Positions 35,930 through 44,524 of a stretch of DNA of 64,000 nucleotides are shown here, one piece after another. The notes under the pieces were generated by a model. The model did no database searches. It worked only from the letters and a program-made list of their open reading frames with translations, and had not been told where the DNA came from. The stretch covers positions 62,001 through 126,000 of the forward strand of contig JADIZR010000022.1 of assembly GCA_016704655.1 (NCBI GenBank), read 5' to 3'. The position numbers and the translations under genes were made by a program. Each line of letters starts with the position of its first letter. Position 1 is the first letter of the stretch. This DNA comes from Pseudomonadota bacterium (GTDB lineage: Bacteria > Pseudomonadota > Gammaproteobacteria > Steroidobacterales > Steroidobacteraceae).

Positions 35930-36832
35930 CTATTTGACGGCGCCTTCGCGCACGAAGAGCTCGTCGAGCTTCTGCTCGTACTCGTGGTAGCCGAGCACCT
36001 CGTACAACTCGGCACGGGTCTGCATGCGGTCGAGCACGCTCTGCTGCGTGCCTTCCTGGCGCAAGGCACCGTAGACGATCTCGGCAGCCTTGGACATTGC
36101 GCGAAATGCCGACAGCGGATAGAGCACCAGTTGCGCGCCGGCGCCCGCGAGTTCCTGCACGGTGAAGAGCGGCGTCTTGCCGAATTCGGTGATGTTCGCC
36201 AGCACCGGCACCTTCACGACCGAGGTGAACTGGCGATACTCGTCGAGCGTGGTCAGCGCCTCGGCGAAGATCATGTCCGCGCCGGCTGCCACGTACTGCA
36301 AGGCACGGTCGATCGCAGCCTGCTGGCCTTCGACTGCGTGCGCGTCGGTGCGGGCCATGATCACGAACTGGCCGTCGGTGCGTCCGTCGACGGCCGCCTT
36401 GATGCGATCGACCATTTCATCGGCTGAGACCAGGGCCTTGCCGGGGCGGTGCCCGCAGCGCTTGGCCTGCACCTGGTCTTCGAGGTGGCAGGCGCCGGCA
36501 CCGGACCTGATGAGGTCGCCGATCGTGCGCGAAATGTTGAAGGCTGCGCCCCAACCCGTGTCTGCATCGACGAGCAGCGGCACGTCGGTCGCCGAGGTGA
36601 TGCGACGGACGTCTTCGCAGACGTCGTTGAGGCTGGTGATGCCCAGGTCCGGCAAGCCGAACGAGGCGTTGGCCACGCCGGCACCCGACAGATAGATCGC
36701 CTTGAAACCTGCCCGCTCGGCGAGCAGGGCCGAGTAGGCGTTGACGGCGCCGGCGACCTGGAGGGGTTGCTCTGCGGCCAGGGCCGCGCGAAACCTCGCG
36801 CCGGCAGATGCGGGACTCTTGGCCGTTGGCAT
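35930..36832 (-). CDS. prpB: 2-methylisocitrate lyase
   Basis: Splits 2-methylisocitrate into pyruvate and succinate, the last step of the cycle. From ATG 36832 it has 300 residues: AYSALLAERAGFKAIYLSGA, GVANASFGLPDLG, LVDADTGWG (metal-binding Asp), the lyase signature AKRCGHRPGK and VIMARTDAHAVEG. The longer frame to 36949 would run over the regulator operator and is rejected. First gene of prpB-prpC-acnD-prpF-prpD', divergent from the regulator. Confidence 0.95.
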   Translation of the reverse strand: MPTAKSPASAGARFRAALAAEQPLQVAGAVNAYSALLAERAGFKAIYLSGAGVANASFGLPDLGITSLNDVCEDVRRITSATDVPLLVDADTGWGAAFNISRTIGDLIRSGAGACHLEDQVQAKRCGHRPGKALVSADEMVDRIKAAVDGRTDGQFVIMARTDAHAVEGQQAAIDRALQYVAAGADMIFAEALTTLDEYRQFTSVVKVPVLANITEFGKTPLFTVQELAGAGAQLVLYPLSAFRAMSKAAEIVYGALRQEGTQQSVLDRMQTRAELYEVLGYHEYEQKLDELFVREGAVK

Positions 36833-36894
36833 GGGTTGCAGGTGCTCCGGCAGGTGTACAGGCGAAAGGGCCGCTAGTTTGCACCAAGTCGCCA

Positions 36895-36960
36895 TTGCGA
36901 GGCCTGCAAAAAAGGGCGTATAAACTTGCGAAATTCTGCGAAATTGCAAAACTGCAAATG
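36895..36960. promoter_or_regulatory. Divergent promoter and repeated operator between prpB and its regulator
   Basis: For the regulator, TTGCGA (36895-36900) and TATAAA (36919-36924) are 18 bp apart on the plus strand. The hexamer TGC(G/A)AA recurs at 36905, 36927, 36937, 36945 and 36953, with spacings of 22, 10, 8 and 8 bp; the last copy touches the regulator ATG. TTGC.AAA-type sites bind RamB/ScfR-type regulators, so this is the expected autoregulatory and prp operator. Confidence 0.65.
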
Positions 36961-38370
36961 CGTGACAAGCTCTTTGTCGGACCCAAGGTCCGGGCCCTGC
37001 GCGAACGCCAGAACCTCACCCTCGACGCGTGCGCCAAGTTGCTGGGGCTGTCGACCAGCTACCTGTCGCAGATCGAGACGAACCAGCGGCCGGTGACGGC
37101 CCGGGTCCTGATCGCGCTGTCGCGGATCTTCGCCGTCGGTCCCGGTGAGTTCGACAGCGACGAGGAAACCCGCCTGATCGCCGACCTGCGTGAGGCCAGC
37201 GCCGACCTGGGCCTCGGGTTGCCGTCACCCGCGCTGTCCGAACTCAAGCTGGCGGCCGCGACGACGCCAACCCTGGCCCGACAGTACCTCGCCCTGCACC
37301 GGGCCTACCGTGCGCTCGACGAGCGGATCCTGCGCTTCGACGAAACGGTGAAGATGCGGACCGAGGACGCGCCCGACTCGCTGGTGCCGTACCAGGAGGT
37401 GCGCGACTTTTTCCACTACCGCGATAACTACGTCGACGAACTGGACGTCGCGGCCGAAGCACTCGCCGCTGACATCGGCATCGACGGCGACGGCAATGCG
37501 GTAGCCACGCTCGAGCGGGCGCTCGCGGAGCGGTTCGGCATCCGGGTCGTGCGGACCCAGGCGGATGCCGGCCTGATCCGTCATTACGATCCTGCAACGA
37601 AGGTGCTGACGCTCGACCGCGACCTGGCGGAGCCGACGCGCGCATTTCAGCTTGCGACGCAGCTGGCCGATCTGCTCTTTACCGACCTCTGCAACGAGGT
37701 GCTGGCAACCGCCGGGCTCGAGTCGGCGACCGCGCGCGACATCGCCCGCATCGGTCTGCTCAATTACGCGGCCGGTGCGCTCGTCATGCCGTATCGGCGC
37801 TTTGCGGCGTCCGCCATGGAACTGCGTCACGACATCGAACAGCTGCAGCACCGCTACAACGCGAGCTTCGAGCAGGTGTCGCATCGCTTGAGCACGCTGC
37901 AGCGTCCCGGCGCGCGCGGCGTGCCCTTCTACTTCGTGCGCGTGGACCAGGCCGGCAACATCACCAAGCGGCACAGCTCGACACGCTTCCAGTTCGCCCG
38001 TTTCGGGGGGGCGTGCCCGCTGTGGAACGTGCACGAAGCCTTCGGTCATCCAGGCCACATCCTGGTGCAGGTCGCGGAGATGCCGGACGGTGTGCGCTAC
38101 CTGTGCGTGGGGCGCAGCATCGTCAAGCGCTCGGGCAATTTCCTGCGCCCCAACCGCCAGTACGCAATCGGCTTCGGCTGTGAAGTTGCCCATGCCGACA
38201 AGGTCGTCTACTCGGAAGGGCTCAGCCTCGATGGCGCAGCCGTGCCCGTCGGCGTCAGTTGCCGCATCTGCGAACGACCCGATTGCCACCAGCGCGCATT
38301 CCCGCCGCTCGGCCGCAAGCTCACCGTGCGCACGAACGAGCGGCGCATCGTTCCGTTTTCGATCGAGTGA
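36958..38370 (+). CDS. ScfR/RamB-type short-chain fatty acid transcriptional regulator
   Basis: Regulator of the prp operon by position and family. The ATG at 36958 starts MRDKLFVGPKVRALRERQNL, leading into a Xre-type helix-turn-helix (DACAKLLGLSTSYLSQIETNQRPVT); about residues 170-300 form an IrrE/ImmA-like domain without the zinc HExxH motif seen in proteases (NYAAGALVMPYRRFAASA); the C-terminal half is the ScfR domain, with ARGVPFYFVRVDQAGNITK, ICERPDCHQRAFPPLG and its paired cysteines. 470 residues, normal for the family. In actinobacteria such proteins sense propionyl-CoA or acyl-CoA; that effector is inferred here. Confidence 0.9.
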   Translation: MRDKLFVGPKVRALRERQNLTLDACAKLLGLSTSYLSQIETNQRPVTARVLIALSRIFAVGPGEFDSDEETRLIADLREASADLGLGLPSPALSELKLAAATTPTLARQYLALHRAYRALDERILRFDETVKMRTEDAPDSLVPYQEVRDFFHYRDNYVDELDVAAEALAADIGIDGDGNAVATLERALAERFGIRVVRTQADAGLIRHYDPATKVLTLDRDLAEPTRAFQLATQLADLLFTDLCNEVLATAGLESATARDIARIGLLNYAAGALVMPYRRFAASAMELRHDIEQLQHRYNASFEQVSHRLSTLQRPGARGVPFYFVRVDQAGNITKRHSSTRFQFARFGGACPLWNVHEAFGHPGHILVQVAEMPDGVRYLCVGRSIVKRSGNFLRPNRQYAIGFGCEVAHADKVVYSEGLSLDGAAVPVGVSCRICERPDCHQRAFPPLGRKLTVRTNERRIVPFSIE

Positions 38371-38433
38371 GGCCTCCCAAGCGGCCGATCTCACGCCTTA
38401 CCCTGTGCTTGGAAAGGCGGGCACGTGCGGGTC

Positions 38434-38515
38434 GCAGGCGGCCGATCCGGTACCTTGCCCCGAGCTTGGAAAGGCAGACACGCGCTCGGGGCAAGGGACC
38501 GGATCGGCCGCCTGC
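38434..38515. repeat. Solo hairpin copy of the conserved-loop element
   Basis: 32-bp arms at 38434-38465 and 38484-38515 differ at one position and enclose the loop TTGGAAAGGCAGACACGC. This loop is the reverse complement of the loop at 54688-54705 with no difference, so the copy is inverted relative to the other two. Confidence 0.9.
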
Positions 38516-38574
38516 AACGATCGAGTGTCGTCCTTACTGATCGCGATAGGAGATGCCGGGTCGGACGCATAGAT

Positions 38575-38631
38575 CCTCACCCGGCTTGCGGCAGACATCT
38601 CCCGCCCTGGCGGGAGGGGATTGGGGTGAGG
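38575..38631. repeat. CCTCACCC-type palindrome
   Basis: Outer arms CCTCACCC (38575-38582) and GGGTGAGG (38624-38631) enclose a perfect inner stem CTCCCGCC/GGCGGGAG (38599-38606 and 38609-38616) with a 2-base loop. The same CCCTCACCCCGACCCTCTCC-like text is found once near 24230 and, degenerate, near 31770. It is a common bacterial intergenic palindrome type. Confidence 0.75.
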
Positions 38632-38642
38632 CTGCGAAACCG

Positions 38643-38780
38643 ACGTTGCACGCGCCGTGCGCTCTTTGCCGCCATAGCGGAAAAGGCGCCAGGCGCGGAG
38701 GCGCAAGCGGTCGATCCAGTCGTTCTTCCCGAGCGCGTATCTGCCTTTCCAAGCTCGGGAAGAACGACCGGATCGACCGC
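38643..38780. repeat. Two-hairpin repeat element, copy B
   Basis: Begins ACGTTGCACGCGCCGTGCG, then a small stem CTTTGCCGC/GCGGAAAAG, then a large stem: arms 38707-38734 and 38753-38780, 28 bp with one mismatch, loop GCGTATCTGCCTTTCCAA. Same layout and start text as copy A at 54598. Confidence 0.9.
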
Positions 38781-38853
38781 CTCCTATCCGCGCGTGCCCG
38801 CCTTTCCGCTCCCCGGAAAGAGAACCCGAGCGGCCGCCCGCAACCCGGATCGC

Positions 38854-40764
38854 TTACTGTGCCGGACTGAGCACCCCAGCCTGCTGCAGATATTCGACGA
38901 TCGCCTCGGCCGACTGCTCGGACGTGTTCTTCGTCGTGTCGATGTAGATCTCGGGACTCTCCGGCGCTTCGTAAGGCGAATCGATGCCGGTGAAGTTCTT
39001 GAGCTCGCCACGACGGGCCTTCTTGTACAGCCCCTTAACGTCGCGGTCTTCGGCGACCGCCAGTGGCGTATCGACGTGAACCTCGTGGAACTCGCCCGCC
39101 TGGAACAGGCTGCGCGCCATGCGGCGCTCGGCCCGGAACGGCGAGATGAACGACACCATCACGACGAGGCCCGCATCGGCCATCAGCTTGCTGACTTCGG
39201 CGACTCGCCGGATGTTCTCGACCCGGTCCGTATCCGTGAAGCCCAGGTCACGGTTCAAGCCGTGGCGGACGTTGTCGCCGTCGAGCAGGTAGGTGTGCTT
39301 GCCGAGGGCGAGCAGGCGCTTCTCGACCAGGTTGGCGATGGTCGACTTGCCGGCGCCTGACAGGCCCGTCAGCCACAACACCGCGGGTTGCTGGCCCTTC
39401 AACGCCGCGCGCGACTTCTTGTTGACGTCGAGCGCCTGCCAGTGAATGTTCTGCGAACGGCGCAGGGCAAAGTGAATCATGCCCGCGCCGATCGTCGCAT
39501 TGGTGAGCCGGTCGATCAGGATGAACGAGCCGGTCTCGTGGCACTGCTGGTACGGGTCGAACGCGATTGACTGGTCGAGCGACACGTTGCAGATGCCGAT
39601 CTCGTTCAACTCGAGCTTCTTCGCCGCCAGGTGCTCGAGCGTGTTGACGTTCACCTTGTACTTCGGCTCCGTGATCGTCGCGGAGACCTGCTTGGTGCCG
39701 ATCTTCAGCCAGTAGGGACGGCCCGGCAGCATCGGCTCGTCGGACATCCACACCACGACCGCCTCGAACTGATCGGCGACACCCGGCAGGTCATCAGGTC
39801 GGGCGATGACGTCGCCGCGACTGATGTCGATCTCGTCGGCGAGCGTCAGCGTGATCGCCTGGCCGGCAATCGCATGATCGAGATCGCCGTCCATAGTGAC
39901 GATGCGCGTGACGGTGCTTTCGCGGCCCGAGGGCAGCACGCGAACCTTGTCTCCCTGCTGCACCATGCCGCTCGCGATCGTGCCCGCGAAGCCGCGGAAA
40001 TCGAGATTCGGGCGGTTGACCCACTGCACCGGCATGCGCAACGGGCGCTGCTGGGCGTTGTCCTCGATTTCGACGGTCTCAAGGTAGCCCATCAGCGTGG
40101 GGCCGTGGTACCAGTCCGTGTGCTCGCTCGGGTCCTTGATGTTGTCGCCGCGCAGGCCCGACACCGGGATCGCGACGAATTCCTCGATGCCGATCTGCCT
40201 GGCGAACGCCGTGTAGTCGTCGACGATCTTGTTGAAGATCGCCTCGCTGTAGCCGACGAGGTCCATCTTGTTGATGGCCAGCACGACCTTGCGGATACCG
40301 ATCAGCGACACCAGGTAGCTGTGCCGACGGGTCTGCGTCAGCACACCCTTGCGCGCGTCGATCAGGATCACGGCGAGGTCCGCGCCGGAAGCGCCGGTGA
40401 CCATGTTGCGCGTGTACTGCTCGTGCCCCGGCGTGTCGGCGACGATGAACTTGCGCTTGTCGGTCGAGAAGAAGCGGTAGGCCACGTCGATCGTGATGCC
40501 CTGCTCGCGTTCCGCGGCCAGGCCATCGACCAGCAGGGCGAAGTCGAGTTCGCCGCCCTGCGTTCCGACTTTCTTCGAGTCCGCTTCGAGCGCCGCGAGC
40601 TGGTCCTCGAAGATCATCTTGGACTCGTAGAGCAGGCGCCCGATCAGGGTGCTCTTGCCGTCGTCGACGCTGCCGCAGGTGATGAACCGCAGCAGGCTCT
40701 TGTGCTCGTGCGCGTGCAGGTAGGCGTGAATGTCGCTGGCGATCAGGTCGCTGATGTGTGCCAT
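38854..40764 (-). CDS. cysNC: Fused sulfate adenylyltransferase large subunit / APS kinase
   Basis: Makes PAPS from sulfate together with CysD. Residues about 25-440 are the EF-Tu-like GTPase CysN, with GSVDDGKST at 31-39, DTPGH at 110-114 and a KMD-type base motif; the C-terminal part from about 440 is APS kinase CysC with P-loop GLSGAGKSTIAN near 467-478 and the KGLYKKARRGEL and FTGIDSPYEAPE segments. The CysNC fusion is well known. The ATG overlaps the cysD stop (TAATG). 636 residues. The C-terminal end faces the repeat-filled gap. Confidence 0.96.
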   Translation of the reverse strand: MAHISDLIASDIHAYLHAHEHKSLLRFITCGSVDDGKSTLIGRLLYESKMIFEDQLAALEADSKKVGTQGGELDFALLVDGLAAEREQGITIDVAYRFFSTDKRKFIVADTPGHEQYTRNMVTGASGADLAVILIDARKGVLTQTRRHSYLVSLIGIRKVVLAINKMDLVGYSEAIFNKIVDDYTAFARQIGIEEFVAIPVSGLRGDNIKDPSEHTDWYHGPTLMGYLETVEIEDNAQQRPLRMPVQWVNRPNLDFRGFAGTIASGMVQQGDKVRVLPSGRESTVTRIVTMDGDLDHAIAGQAITLTLADEIDISRGDVIARPDDLPGVADQFEAVVVWMSDEPMLPGRPYWLKIGTKQVSATITEPKYKVNVNTLEHLAAKKLELNEIGICNVSLDQSIAFDPYQQCHETGSFILIDRLTNATIGAGMIHFALRRSQNIHWQALDVNKKSRAALKGQQPAVLWLTGLSGAGKSTIANLVEKRLLALGKHTYLLDGDNVRHGLNRDLGFTDTDRVENIRRVAEVSKLMADAGLVVMVSFISPFRAERRMARSLFQAGEFHEVHVDTPLAVAEDRDVKGLYKKARRGELKNFTGIDSPYEAPESPEIYIDTTKNTSEQSAEAIVEYLQQAGVLSPAQ

Positions 40765-41732
40765 TAGAAGTACCCCTCCTGTTTCTTTTTTTCCATCGAC
40801 GCCGACTGGTCGTGGTCGATCATGCGGCCCTGCCGTTCCGACGTCGTGGTGAGCAGCATCTCCTGGATGATGGCGGTGAGCGTGTCGGCCTCCGACTCGA
40901 TCGCGCCCGTCAGCGGGTAGCAGCCGAGCGTGCGGAAACGCACCTTCTTCAGCATGGGCTTTTCACCCGGATGCAGCGGCATGCGGTCGTCGTCGACCAT
41001 GATCAGCGTGCCGTTGCGGTCCACCACCGGCCGCACGGCCGCGTAGTAGAGCGGCACGATCGGGATGTCGTGCAGGTAGATGTACTGCCAGATGTCGAGC
41101 TCGGTCCAGTTCGACATCGGGAACACGCGCAGGCTTTCGTTCCGGTGCATGCGCGTGTTGAAGAGCGACCAGAGCTCCGGGCGCTGGTTCTTCGGATCCC
41201 AGCGATGCTGCGCGCTGCGGAACGAGAACACACGCTCCTTGGCGCGACTTTTTTCCTCGTCGCGGCGCGCGCCGCCGAACGCGGCGTTGAAGCCATGCAG
41301 GTCGAGCGCCTGCTTCAGCCCCTGCGTCTTCATCACGTCGGTGTGAATGGCGGAGCCGTGCGTGAACGGGTTGATGCCCTGCGCGATGCCGTCAGGGTTC
41401 GTGTGCACGATCAGCTGCAGGTTGTACTTCTGCGTGATCTGGTCGCGCAGCTCGTACATCGCCTTGAACTTCCACAGCGTGTCGACGTGCAGCAGCGGAA
41501 ACGGCAGCGTGCCCGGATAGAACGCCTTGAGCGCGACGTGCAGCATCGCGGCGCTGTCCTTGCCGATCGAATACAGCATGACTGGCTTGTCGCACTCGGC
41601 GACCACCTCGCGCATGATCTGGATGCTCTCGGCTTCCAGGCGCTGCAGGTGCGTCAATCGCTCCGGAGTCACCAGGGGCTTGTCCTTGACAGCCGCAGCG
41701 AACGAGTTTTTCGCAGCGATAGTGGTAGTCAT
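40764..41732 (-). CDS. cysD: Sulfate adenylyltransferase small subunit
   Basis: ATP sulfurylase catalytic subunit. 322 residues with the PP-loop segment VMLYSIGKDSAAMLHVALKAF, LHVDTLWKFKAMYELRD, FGGARRDEEKSRAKERVFSF and the C-terminal basic RFRTLGCYPLTGAIES. Start ATG at 41732 overlaps the acuI stop by 4 bp (ATGA), so it is probably coupled to acuI. No cysH or cysI reductase is in the window, so PAPS may go to sulfation as well as reduction. Confidence 0.95.
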   Translation of the reverse strand: MTTTIAAKNSFAAAVKDKPLVTPERLTHLQRLEAESIQIMREVVAECDKPVMLYSIGKDSAAMLHVALKAFYPGTLPFPLLHVDTLWKFKAMYELRDQITQKYNLQLIVHTNPDGIAQGINPFTHGSAIHTDVMKTQGLKQALDLHGFNAAFGGARRDEEKSRAKERVFSFRSAQHRWDPKNQRPELWSLFNTRMHRNESLRVFPMSNWTELDIWQYIYLHDIPIVPLYYAAVRPVVDRNGTLIMVDDDRMPLHPGEKPMLKKVRFRTLGCYPLTGAIESEADTLTAIIQEMLLTTTSERQGRMIDHDQSASMEKKKQEGYF

Positions 41733-42739
41733 GTGTTCCTTGCAATCCTTACGACGGTGCGGCCGATGACCCGGCCCTTGATGTAGTCATCGAACTGCGC
41801 TGGCAGTTCCTCGAAAGTTACTTGCCCGCCGGCGATGCGGTCGAGCTTTGCCGGCCGCAGGTCGGTGGCGAGGCGATGCCAGACTGCGAGACGCAGCTCG
41901 CGGGGCGTCGCCACGGAATTGATCCCGAGCAGGTTCACGCCGCGCAGGATGAACGGCATCACCGTGGTGCGCAGTTCGTGGCTGGCGGCCAGCCCGACAC
42001 TGGCGATGTTGCCACCATAGCCCATGGTGCGCGTGAGCCAGGTGAGCACTTCGCCGCCGACGTTGTCGACGGCGCCGGCCCACAGCGCGGCTTCCATCGG
42101 CTTCGAGCCGAGGTCCAGCGACTGGCGCCGCAGGATCTGCGATGCGCCGATTTCGTGCAGGTACGCGTCCGCCTCGGACTTGCCGCTCACGGCGACCACT
42201 TCGTAGCCACGGCCTGCCAGCATGTTGATGGCGAGGCTGCCGACCCCGCCGGTCGCGCCCGTGACGACGACGGGACCGCTCACCGGCTGCTGCCCGTTCT
42301 GCTCCATGCGATGAACCGCGAGCGCCGCCGTGAATCCCGCGGTGCCGAGCTTCATCGCGTCCGCGTCCGTCATGCCGGGCGGGACGGGAATGACCCAGTC
42401 GCCCGGCACGCGGGCGTACTCCGCGTAACCACCGTCCTGTGTTTCGCTGAGGCCACAACCGGTGACGAGCACCCGTTGCCCTGGTGTAAAGCGCGGATCA
42501 GACGAGTCGACGACGTCACCGGCCAGGTCAATGCCGCCCGCCAGCGGATACTTCCGCAGGATCGGCGCCGTGCCCGTCGCAGCGAGGGCATCCTTGTAAT
42601 TGATGTCCGAGTACGTCACGCGCACGACCACGTCGCCCGCCGTCAGGTCGGACAGCGCGATGTCGTCGAACCGGGCAGAGACCTGGCGGTCCTGCCGGTG
42701 AATGCGAAACGCCCTGAAGGACTTTATGTCAAACGTCAT
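41729..42739 (-). CDS. acuI: Acrylyl-CoA reductase-like MDR oxidoreductase (AcuI/YhdH family)
   Basis: NADPH-dependent enone reductase that turns acrylyl-CoA into propionyl-CoA in AcuI members. Start ATG 42739 gives MTFDIKSFRAFRIHRQ; the longer frame begins with TTG and is less likely. DINYKDALAATGTAPILRKYPL, GYAEYARVPGDWVIPVPPG and the NADPH-binding VVVTGATGGVGSLAINML are typical of YhdH/AcuI; the 336-residue length also fits. It precedes cysD with a 4-bp overlap and lies 5 kb from the propionate operon, so it could feed that pathway. YhdH quinone oxidoreductase is the alternative name. Confidence 0.85.
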   Translation of the reverse strand: MTFDIKSFRAFRIHRQDRQVSARFDDIALSDLTAGDVVVRVTYSDINYKDALAATGTAPILRKYPLAGGIDLAGDVVDSSDPRFTPGQRVLVTGCGLSETQDGGYAEYARVPGDWVIPVPPGMTDADAMKLGTAGFTAALAVHRMEQNGQQPVSGPVVVTGATGGVGSLAINMLAGRGYEVVAVSGKSEADAYLHEIGASQILRRQSLDLGSKPMEAALWAGAVDNVGGEVLTWLTRTMGYGGNIASVGLAASHELRTTVMPFILRGVNLLGINSVATPRELRLAVWHRLATDLRPAKLDRIAGGQVTFEELPAQFDDYIKGRVIGRTVVRIARNT

Positions 42740-42812
42740 TGAAACCGCGCCAGTGATCGGTGTGGCTTGCCCAGACTCTGCGGTGTGGCAGTTTATCGCC
42801 GGCAATGGGGGC

Positions 42813-43769
42813 TTATTGCCGACTGAGCCACACTTCGAGGCCCTGCGTGTTGAGGTTCACGTCTTCGTCGATGAATTCATGGCGGCGCGCGAGACTGCCG
42901 GCGTAGCCGTGCGCATCGAGCCGCGCGTTGAAGTGCTCGAACATGTCGTGCCGGATGCGCTGCGCGCGATCGGGTGCAGCCGCGTGACGCCTGGCCATGA
43001 CGACGAGTGCATCCAGGTCCGCGTGCAGGTCGCGCGCCAGGCGTTCGAGATCGGTGACCGGGCCGAAGTGTGTCTGCACGATCCGGCGCGGACGATAGGA
43101 CAGCAACCGGTCAATCGTCCTGTGCAGCACCTCGGGCTCAAAATGCACCGGTGTTGTTGTCGGCAACATGAACGGGCCGGCGGCCGTGTCGAATTCGCGG
43201 TAACAGATGCCGAAATTGTCGCCGGCATAGACGTCGCGATGGTCGAGATCGATCGGGCAGTGGTGATGCCGGGCGTGGCCCGGCGCATCAATGAATTCAA
43301 ACGTGCGTGCACCGAGCTGCAGGCGCATGCCGTCAGCCACCAACAGCACGCGGTCGGCCGGAATCGGCAGCAGCTCGCCATACAGCTGGCGGTACACCGC
43401 GTCGCCGTAGACGGCGATGGTGCCGGCGATGAGCTTCGACGGATCGACGAGGTGCGGTGCGCCGCGCGGATGCAGCACGGCCCGGGCGTTAGGCAGCGCC
43501 TGCATCATCTGGCCCGCGCCACCCGCATGGTCGAGATGGACGTGCGTCAGGAACAGGTAATCGACCTGCTCGCGCGCAAGTCCAAGCTCGTCCAGCGCTG
43601 CCAGCAACCTGGGTGCGGCCGGTCCGGGACCCGTGTCGACGAAAGCAGCGCGTCCCTGGTCCACCACAAGGTGGCTGGCCGCAAGTCCCGGTCGCACGTA
43701 TCCCGTGTCGATCAGGTAAAGGCCATCGCCCATTGGTTGGGCAACACGGCCGTCCTGGCATGCGGTCAT
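42813..43769 (-). CDS. MBL-fold metallo-hydrolase
   Basis: Metallo-beta-lactamase-fold protein with the metal motif THVHLDHAGG (H76, H78, D80, H81), the second-half ligand DAPGHARHHH and HFGPVTDLE near 230. Start at ATG 43769 avoids overlapping the cytochrome gene, and gives 318 residues. Family members include lactonases, thioesterases and glyoxalases; the sequence does not decide. It is 22 bp downstream of the cytochrome c4 gene in the same direction. Confidence 0.75.
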   Translation of the reverse strand: MTACQDGRVAQPMGDGLYLIDTGYVRPGLAASHLVVDQGRAAFVDTGPGPAAPRLLAALDELGLAREQVDYLFLTHVHLDHAGGAGQMMQALPNARAVLHPRGAPHLVDPSKLIAGTIAVYGDAVYRQLYGELLPIPADRVLLVADGMRLQLGARTFEFIDAPGHARHHHCPIDLDHRDVYAGDNFGICYREFDTAAGPFMLPTTTPVHFEPEVLHRTIDRLLSYRPRRIVQTHFGPVTDLERLARDLHADLDALVVMARRHAAAPDRAQRIRHDMFEHFNARLDAHGYAGSLARRHEFIDEDVNLNTQGLEVWLSRQ

Positions 43770-43791
43770 GCCATAGGACGAGGGGCGGGGA

Positions 43792-44418
43792 TCACCGCCC
43801 TTCGCACTTGCCCAGCTCGCGGATTTCGTCCGTGGCACAGAGGCCGGGACGCTGTGACGAGTAGAACTTCGCCAGTTCCTGGATATCCTTTTCGGTCAGC
43901 GCGGCAGCCATGCCGGCCATGATCGCGTTCTTGCGCACGCCGCTCTTGTAGGAGCGCAGTGAGTACTCGAGGTAGTCCTTGTGCTGGCCGGCGAGGTTCG
44001 GATACTCGGGCAGGATGCCCACGCCGTCGTTGCCGTGGCAGGCGACGCACGTCTGGCTGGCCTTCGGCGCCGTGCCGACTGCACGACCCGTCGGCTTGAG
44101 CTCGGTCCCCGACAGGTACGCAGCGATGTCGGCCAGGTCCGCGTCGGCGAGCGTCGTCGCCTGCGCGTACATCGTCGGGTGCGCGCGATCGCCGGACTTG
44201 TACTCCTTGAGTGCGGCAATCATGTACGCGGTGTGCTGGCCACCCAGCTTCGGCACGTTGTAGATCGGATACGAGTTCCTGTAACCCGGGATGCCGTGGC
44301 AACCGTGGCACGTATAGGCCAGCTTGCCGCCGCGGACGGCGTCAGCAGCCTGCGAGAAGCCCGGGGCGAGCAACGCAAGGGTCAGGCTCAGTGCGAGCCA
44401 GGCCGGTCTCGGGGTCAT
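43792..44418 (-). CDS. Cytochrome c4-like dihaem cytochrome
   Basis: Periplasmic electron carrier. From ATG 44418, preceded by AGGAG, a signal peptide (LALSLTLALLAPGFSQAAD) leads to two haem sites, CHGCH at 37-41 and CVACH at 124-128, each with a later methionine-bearing loop (PTMYAQA, NAIMAGMA). 208 residues, about the size of cytochrome c4 (190-210). Ends with a short Cys-containing tail (PGLCATDEIRELGKC) that is extra. Divergent from the SIMPL-domain gene. Confidence 0.9.
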   Translation of the reverse strand: MTPRPAWLALSLTLALLAPGFSQAADAVRGGKLAYTCHGCHGIPGYRNSYPIYNVPKLGGQHTAYMIAALKEYKSGDRAHPTMYAQATTLADADLADIAAYLSGTELKPTGRAVGTAPKASQTCVACHGNDGVGILPEYPNLAGQHKDYLEYSLRSYKSGVRKNAIMAGMAAALTEKDIQELAKFYSSQRPGLCATDEIRELGKCEGR

Positions 44419-44524
44419 GGAACACTCCTGCGGAATCATCGTTCGGACTGCGGCGGCGCGGGGGCGGCCCCAGGGTCGGCTGAAGGGTCGGGCATGTTAA
44501 TAAAATTGTTGGATTGCTGTTCTC

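Larger units (their letters stand above)
38371..38853. repeat. 483-bp gene-free gap of stacked intergenic repeats
   Basis: The gap between the regulator and cysNC holds no gene. It contains the full two-hairpin element (38643-38780), the solo hairpin 38434-38515, a CCTCACCC palindrome (38575-38631), and two degraded relatives recognised by their loop: 38384-38428 (TTGGAAAGGCGGGCACG) and 38783-38830 (GCGTGCCCGCCTTTCC). Confidence 0.75.

Noticed and set aside
36808..36957. 50-residue N-terminal extension of the ScfR regulator
   Set aside because: It would cover the promoter and operator repeats and overlap prpB; the helix-turn-helix protein begins normally at ATG 36958.
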